NCBI GenBank assembly: GCA_934045075.1
Contig: OW203751.1
Span: 10,053,321-10,117,320, forward strand
Direction: 5' to 3'
Length of the DNA: 64,000 bases
Origin: Yponomeuta sedellus
Lineage: Eukaryota > Arthropoda > Insecta > Lepidoptera > Yponomeutidae
Shown here: piece by piece, positions 11,776 to 64,000 of the stretch
Position numbering within the stretch: position 1 is the stretch's first letter
How the letters are laid out: every line of letters begins with the position of its first letter
Notes under the pieces: model-generated
Seen by the model: the letters and a program-made list of their open reading frames with translations, nothing else
Told to the model about the DNA's origin: nothing
Databases searched by the model: none
Program-made: the position numbers and the translations under genes

Positions 11776-11964
11776 TTCACTCGTGCTTTGTTGTGACTAC
11801 TAGTGATCACGATGTTTGTTTACCTGGGCGTGACGTCAGAATCGACGCCATGACACTGCGAGCTGCTTTACCACAGATTTCAAATAATTTTACAAAAATG
11901 GCTTTCTCTTTCGTTAAACTTCTGTTTTTTACTGAAATGTAAGTTTTTTTGTTAATAATACATT

Positions 11965-12060
11965 ACGGCCCGAAGGCGGCGGCTTTCACTTTCATGTTGT
12001 ACTTTGACATTCAGCAAACAGAACGTAAATTCTTTACGTTGAAATGAATTTAATTGAATA
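11965..12060 (-). repeat. Repeat E (cattcagcaaacagaa family), inverted
   Basis: cggcccgaaggcggcggc and cattcagcaaacagaa match 5600-5700, 6160-6290 and 53365-53520. Probably a retroelement 3' end; origin not identified. Confidence 0.55.
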
Positions 12061-12138
12061 AATCTGCCCCCACACTATGGATGCGGATTTAAAAATATTT
12101 CGTCATGCCTATTGTTCACAATAACATAGTTATATTCT

Positions 12139-12225
12139 ACTATTTTTATTTTTAATGCACTAACCCGTGCTAAGGACAACTTTAAAACCTTTTAAACCTT
12201 TTTTAGCCTCTAAATAGGTTTTTAA
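12139..12225. mobile_element. Tail-only fold-back SINE with target-site duplication
   Basis: Only the inverted tail (actatttttatttttaat, cccgtgctaaggac) and part of the forward tail (tagcctctaaataggttttt) remain, with no tRNA head. atagttatattct flanks it at 12126-12138 and 12226-12238. Confidence 0.8.
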
Positions 12226-12497
12226 ATAGTTATATTCTGCATATTTATTCATTAACAAAATAAATGCTGACCGTGCTACTTGTAAAAAGGCGATTGTTCA
12301 AAAACAATGCTCGAAGACAGTTCAAATAGTCCGTGGGAGGATTGCCCTTCAGCACGAGCTATTTAAAATACATTTGAGGAGTTTTTTAACCCTTTACCTG
12401 GTAGTGGCATAATAGTTGGCACCTTCAGGTGGTTCGGGAAACTTACTAGCGACACCAATGGATTAAAATCATAACTTGTATTATAATACGTCTGTAT

Positions 12498-13285
12498 ACA
12501 GGGTTTCCCAAAAATGAACATCAAGCCGAAAATGGTTGATAGGCCAGGTGGTGACAGTTATCAGAAAAATATTTAAAAAGTGTAAGTATACTTTTCAAAT
12601 TATTAGTATATATTTCAAATTAAAAAAAAAATTTAAACATATTTTTTTGTGAGTGGTGTAACCCTCAACCCAAGGGTTACACCTCTCACAAAATATATGA
12701 AAAGTAAAGATTTGTAGTCGCAGTACTTAAAAGATCATCACAACAGGGTGACAATTTTCTGCATTTTTTTTTAATATCAATAATTTTTAAAGTACTTAAC
12801 TTAGATTTTTTTTAAAAACCTATTTAGAGGCTATTTAGATTTTTTTTATTATTTTTCTGAGCGAGCTATGGAGCGTAGCATGTTGAGCGTCAGAAGAATT
12901 GACCATATCCGCAACACTACGCTACGCTCAAAAACACGCATAGCTGATGTGGGTGTCCAGACTGCAAGGTTGAAGTGGAGCTGGGCAGGGCATATCAGCA
13001 GAATGCACCCGGATAGGTGGGCGAGACTTGCCACTGAGTGGGTGCCACAAGGCGGTCGTCGCAGGAGAGGTAGGCCAAGAAAACGTTGGCGAGACGATCT
13101 CGACCGACACATGCCGGAGTGGTCTGAGGTGGCACAAGACAGAAACATCTGGTCAGAGTTGGGGGAGGCCTTTGCCCAGCAGTGGGACACAAACGAGGCT
13201 ACGTAAAAAAAAATCTGATAACTGTCACCACCTGGCCTATCAACCGTTTCCGGCTTGACGTTGATTTTTGGGACACCCTGTATAA
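12498..13285. mobile_element. Long-TIR element (about 70-bp TIRs) carrying a LINE fragment
   Basis: The left end tacagggtttcccaaaaatg through gtggtgacagttatcag is inverted at 13215-13285, ending gggacaccctgta. TA at each edge fits a TA-target element. A LINE 3' end lies inside next to the right TIR. Confidence 0.7.
12868..13206 (+). pseudogene. LINE ORF2 C-terminal fragment
   Basis: The frame reads RSMLSVRRIDHIRNTTLRSK, LKWSWAGHISRM, then GRPRKRWRDDLDRH and a QDRNIWSELGEAFAQQW end, followed by an A-run. This is the typical tail of RTE-like endonuclease-reverse transcriptases after the RT domain. 5' truncated and dead. Confidence 0.75.
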
Positions 13286-13299
13286 AAGTGAACATGAAA

Positions 13300-13405
13300 A
13301 ATATTAACAACTGTGACAACTATTTTTAGAACCTACTGTCTAGATCTAGAACCTAGGACTTTCATACCACATTCTAGGTTATATGTTTTGAAAATAGTTA
13401 TCACA
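13300..13405. repeat. Small inverted-repeat MITE
   Basis: aactgtgacaactattttta on the left mirrors tgaaaatagttatcacag on the right, with cctaggac/ctaggtt inner arms. Related sequence at 3100-3250. Confidence 0.5.
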
Positions 13406-13569
13406 GATATTAAGATTGATTGATGTTTACTTTTTGAAAAAAAAAGTTAGCCGCCTCAGACGGCCCATGATGGACAATCACAGAATAGGCCATGATTGTC
13501 ACCATGATTGCGCAGCCGTCTACACTGTGGGCCATGACGGACAATCACAGAATGGGACCATGATTGACA

Positions 13570-13740
13570 CGTAAAAAAATTTACCTGTTCATAGCAAAGA
13601 TAATATTTATTCTTCTTTTTACCGCTTACCCTGTTTTTATCTTTATGGAAGTATTTTTTTGAATTCCAAATTGTAGGCTCCTGTTGGTATAACTCAACAA
13701 ATTTCAAGGTCTCCCCATTGCTCCATTTCAGCTCCGACAT
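13570..13740 (-). pseudogene. MADF-domain-like fragment of a transposon protein
   Basis: The frame starts with an ATG at 13740 and reads MSELKWSNGETLKFVELYQQ, then EPTIWNSKKYFHKDKNR. FVELYQQEPxxWN resembles the first helix of MADF DNA-binding domains (FIxLYxxxPxLW). It is cut off after about 50 residues. Confidence 0.5.
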
Positions 13741-13857
13741 TGTAAGGCGTAAAATCGCAGGTCTCAAAGGTAGGTGGATAGTTAGCTATAAAAAAGCACG
13801 CATCCGCACCGCACCGTAAGCAAATTCGAGCCGAGTGATCGGTGATCGTATGGACAC

Positions 13858-14036
13858 GCTTACAATCACGGCCGCGACTCGACAAACGTAGTGTGGGACG
13901 CCCTCCGACTAGGTGGGATGACTATCTGCGCAAAACTGCCGGCAGATGCTGGATGCGGCGAGCTGAAGATAGGGCGCTATGGCGCTCATTAGGGGAGGGC
14001 TATGGCCAGCAGTGGACTACATAATATAGCAAGAAG
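13858..14036 (+). mobile_element. RTE LINE 3' tail
   Basis: Carries ccgcgactcgacaaacgtag, ggtgggatgactatctgcg and ggccagcagtggactacat, nearly identical to the end of the RTE copy at 50378-52405. Confidence 0.8.
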
Positions 14037-14382
14037 AAGATCTCCTTTGGTGTTTGTCCGAAAAACCGACACGACCGCCAACGTCGCCCATCATGGGCCA
14101 TTGCAGACGATTGTGCCCTCTATTATTATTAAAATTCTTTATTGCATAAAAATTTTGCACATAGGCGAGCTTAATATTAAACAATATAAAATTTACTGAT
14201 CTACACGTTCATAATCGTTTGTATTTTGTCCATCATGGGCCATCGTTTGGAGGCGGCTTTATAAAGCAAGTTATGATTTTTACTCCATTGGCGACACTAG
14301 TTCAGGATACTGTAGTCGTGTTGTTGCAAACAGAGGCCTCCTTCTCAGTTATAGGTACGTACAAGTAACTTTAATTTTTCCA

Positions 14383-15104
14383 TAATCCGCTATTTGACTC
14401 GAATCAAATTTGACGCGATAAATGAATATTTCCTATATTATTTAACGTAAGAAACCGAAATATATTGATTTTGCTAAGTATGCAGGATGGCTGCAAAATT
14501 TGCAAAGTAAAAAAATTTTTTCCTCGTTTAATTCGTAACGGCGAAAACGCTATCGGCCATCTTGAAAGCATCTAACTAAAGTATGTAAACAAACATCTTT
14601 CAGCCAGAGCCAGTGGACATTGATTATTATAGGACTTACATCAAAGTGTTCTTCACATAAATTCACCCGAGTTTCAATTGATAAAGAGTCTCTTTTAGCA
14701 AGTTTGAGCCAAGTTTTTCGAATGTTAATTTCACTGGGTACACGAATCCACAACTTCCCGGGGCTCTTGATTGACGTGTTTTTTCATTCTCGAACAATGC
14801 AGTAATGATAATTGGTATAAGTTGGTATATCGTGATTGCGTTGTTGTTATTTCACTACGCTCAGAGATCACTTACAGAAAATTGAATGTCAAACTTTGTT
14901 TACAAATTTTTGGACTTCACCATAGACAAAAATGGCTGACCGCGTTTTTGGCTGTTTATGAAAATAAAGTTTTAAAACATACTTTTATGTTGCTTTTAGG
15001 TCCTCAAAAAATATATTATAGGTACTAAAATATTTTTTGGTCTAATGGAAGAGTTATTTACCGTTTAAGACTTACTTGAAAAGAGAGTCAAATAGCGGAT
15101 TACG
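14383..15104. mobile_element. TIR element carrying a THAP-like fragment
   Basis: taatccgctatttgactc at the left is perfectly inverted (gagtcaaatagcggatta) at the right. The interior - strand encodes a THAP-like segment. Target duplication not clear. Confidence 0.55.
14550..14753 (-). pseudogene. THAP zinc-finger-like fragment
   Basis: Reads RVPSEINIRKTWLKLAKRD and then VNLCEEHFD. A VP..xxxRxxWLxxxxR run followed by C-E-x-H-F is the second half of a THAP (C2CH) DNA-binding domain as found in P-element-type and domesticated transposases. The first Cys pair and the rest of the transposase are absent. Confidence 0.5.
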
Positions 15105-15805
15105 CCACATTTCGGCAAACATTGCGACTTCAGGTAATATTTAATATTACCTAAATTATCTGCTGCAAAAAAAAAATTACTATAAATCTGTCTCTAGTTA
15201 ACCCGCGAAGGTGTTTATTAGTACATAACCCGTTATATAATTTATACAAACAGTTTATAAATAAACGCATCTATATATTTGTTTTCTCTCTATCTTAGCG
15301 TCTATAAATATTATACGTTTCTTATGAATTATACTTTTATATTGGCACTGCACAGGTTTTCAAGGACAAAGAGTTTGTGGTCTATTTTGTGTGATATGCA
15401 TAAACTTAAGATTAATTTATGTGTTACTACACGCCAGGATGTATTTGTTATATACATATAATAATAATTGTAACAATTTACCCCCTTATTCATACTGGTC
15501 CGCTAACTCAAAGCAGCTGCTAAAGAGAGTTCTTTTTCATTCTGACTTAGGTCAATAGAAGAAGACAGAGTGAGAATTATTTTTTTTAAGTCAGCAGACT
15601 ATTATGAATAGGGGGGTTAGTTTGTGTTATTTCATTAATATGCTGTGAAAACTGATTTAAACAATTTTCATGCCAAAATTTTAAAATTCCTAAATGGCGG
15701 GCTCGACTGGTTAAATACGAGTAACTTTTTGATGGAGAAAACTTCGAAATCGCCAAAACTACAAAGAAAAACTACAACTTTGATGTTCGTGAGCCTACTA
15801 CGACA
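15105..15805. other. AT-rich non-coding DNA
   Basis: No gene, RNA or repeat boundary supported. cttattcatactggtccgc and tattatgaataggggggtta (15484-15620) form loose inverted ends of a possible 130-bp MITE. Confidence 0.3.
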
Positions 15806-16488
15806 ACATTTGACGGTGAGGTAAAGTTAGCATTTGACGGTGAGGTTAAGTTAACATTTGACGGTGAGATAAAGTTAACATTTGACGGTGAGGTTAAGTT
15901 AACATTTGACGGTGAGGTTAAGTTAACATTTGACGGTGAGATAAAGTTAACATTTGACGGTGAGGTTAAGTTAACATTTGACGGTGAGGTTAAGTTAGCA
16001 TTTGACGGTGAGGTTAAGTTAACATTTGACGGTGAGATAAAGTTAACATTTGACGGTGAGGTTAAGTTAACATTTGACGGTGAGATAAAGTTAACATTTG
16101 ACGGTGAGATAAAGTTAACATTTGACGGTGAGGTTAAGTTAACATTTGACGGTGAGGTTAAGTTAACATTTGACGGTGAGGTTAAGTTAGCATTTGACGG
16201 TGAGGTTAAGTTAACATTTGACGGTGAGATAAAGTTAACATTTGACGGTGAGGTTAAGTTAACATTTGACGGTGAGGTTAAGTTAACATTTGACGGTGAG
16301 GTTAAGTTAACATTTGACGGTGAGGTTAAGTTAACATTTGACGGTGAGGTTAAGTTAACATTTGACGGTGAGGTTAAGTTAACATTTGACGGTGAGGTTA
16401 AGTTAACATTTGACGGTGAGGTTAAGTTAACATTTGACGGTGAGGTTAAGTTAACATTTGACGGTGAGGTTAAGTTAACATTTGACGC
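15806..16488. repeat. 24-bp tandem array, about 28 units, two unit types
   Basis: Unit catttgacggtgaggttaag plus ttaa. A second unit type has gagataaag in place of gaggttaag. The second type is interspersed in the first two-thirds and absent in the last third. Units are otherwise almost identical. Confidence 0.9.
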
Positions 16489-17435
16489 ACTGAAATGTAT
16501 GAAACAGCGGTTATTTCATTACGATCTCGAAGTTATTCCTTTAGTAAAAGTTGGTTGTTCGTACTGCTCAGAAAAAAGAACCACTGAGTGGAGATTGCAA
16601 TTTTTACCTTTATGTCAGGCGATTTTGGTATTTTAGGCCTGGCAACAATCTAATCCGGGTATGCCCATGCTCAAAAGGCAGCTGATTTGATTCGTAGCGG
16701 AATTTTCACTGATATACAGGGTTTAAATGAAGCTACAAAATGCGGGAGTATACAGTAACTTGAACAAAATAATACTTCGAAGAGCGACTTCTACATTTTT
16801 GGTTTCTGCTTAAAAAAATATTACCAATATATTGTTCTCGAGCAACATTTGGAATGTCTAACGATAGATTTATTTATTTACATTATATTACACGCTTACA
16901 ATTTTTACAATACATTATTATTACAAACACACAGACATTGACTTTTTCATTGTAGTTATTGAAGCTTATTGCTCGGACATCGAGACGGGACTGCCAGCCA
17001 ATCAGAGAGCAGGGAAAAGCAAAATGGCGGCTCACGTAGCCAATGAAATTAATTATTCTGCAAGACGTATGCATTGTAGGACGGAAAAATCTATTTCGGT
17101 TTTACCGTCTCATCCATTACGCCACGTAATGTTTTAACAACTTCTCTGTTCAAGATATAATTTAATTCAATTTGATATAATTCAACTTCACTCCCTACGT
17201 TTAAAATGTGTGATCAATGTGTAACTGTTTACGGACACATTGATCACACATTTTGGACTATGCTGGGCGGGGCTGGCTCGTGTTCAATTATAAAGGGCTC
17301 ACAGAGTCCTACATCCTGGGGAGTGGGCCCGGACTGCGCTAGGCTGGACTATGTCGGGCCGGGCTGCGTCAGACTGCACTGGGCCGAGCCGGGCCGGGTC
17401 GAGCCGGGCTGGGTCGAGCCGGGCCGGGCGGGGGG
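16489..17435 (-). other. Presumed Sos 3' UTR and flank
   Basis: No supportable coding sequence. 17330-17435 is GC-rich with imperfect repeats of gccgggctgggtcgagccgg. 17206-17258 is a near-perfect hairpin (tgtgatcaatgtgt arms). On the - strand an AATAAA-like signal (tttatttattt on +) sits at 16866-16878 and could be the Sos polyadenylation signal; this is a guess. Confidence 0.4.

Positions 17436-64000
<46,565 letters not shown>

Larger units (their letters stand above)
13449..14261. mobile_element. TIR element with a MADF-like fragment
   Basis: Inverted ends agccgcctcagacggcccat and the inverse of ggccatcgtttggaggcggct, with repeated gcccatgatggacaatcac/tccatcatgggcca motifs near both ends. 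The interior holds a MADF-like ORF remnant on the - strand and a nested RTE tail at 13858-14036. Accessory Myb/MADF genes are typical of PIF/Harbinger elements, but the target duplication is not clear. Confidence 0.55.

Overview
The window looks like nuclear DNA of an insect, most likely a moth or butterfly. It has spliced genes with GT-AG introns, very GC-rich coding exons in AT-rich non-coding DNA, and a dense load of repeats of lepidopteran type: RTE and Jockey/CR1-like LINE tails, a tRNA-derived SINE, Helitron-like elements, many TIR elements and a Ty3/gypsy-type LTR element. I assigned the lineage from repeat and protein style only, with no database search.

Two host genes are present. 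At the left edge (172-861, + strand) is the last coding exon of an RRP1/Nnp-1-like nucleolar ribosome-biogenesis protein. From 17436 past the right edge, on the - strand, lies the 3' half of Son of sevenless (Sos), the Ras guanine-nucleotide exchange factor. I could trace 18 consecutive coding exons whose phases all join, 2295 nt in total. They run from the start of the REM domain (62887) through the CDC25 catalytic domain to a proline-rich tail with PxxPxR (Drk/Grb2 SH3-binding) motifs and a stop at 17436. The N-terminal histone-fold, DH and PH exons lie beyond 64000.

Layout: 1-17435 is intergenic repeat DNA (fold-back SINEs, TIR elements, a TIR element with eight 164-bp repeats, a 24-bp array) ending in the presumed Sos 3' UTR. 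17436-64000 is Sos, whose introns hold nested transposons: an RTE element inside a MITE at 50.3-52.6 kb, a 1.65-kb TIR element at 30.1-31.7 kb, and a full LTR element at 57.0-61.0 kb that has lost protease, reverse transcriptase and RNase H but keeps an open Gag-integrase frame.

The most unusual observation is that many tandem arrays in the Sos introns start at an exon-intron junction, and their units look like copies of that junction. About 70 units of 22 bp carry the 5' splice site of one exon. Nineteen units of 97 bp carry the 3' splice site plus about 47 nt of another. Arrays or degenerate copies of the same kind adjoin about ten further junctions, including one at the right edge. They surround the true splice sites with many near-identical decoys. 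A second theme is fold-back retroposons: several SINE copies are inverted duplications bounded by a single pair of target-site duplications.
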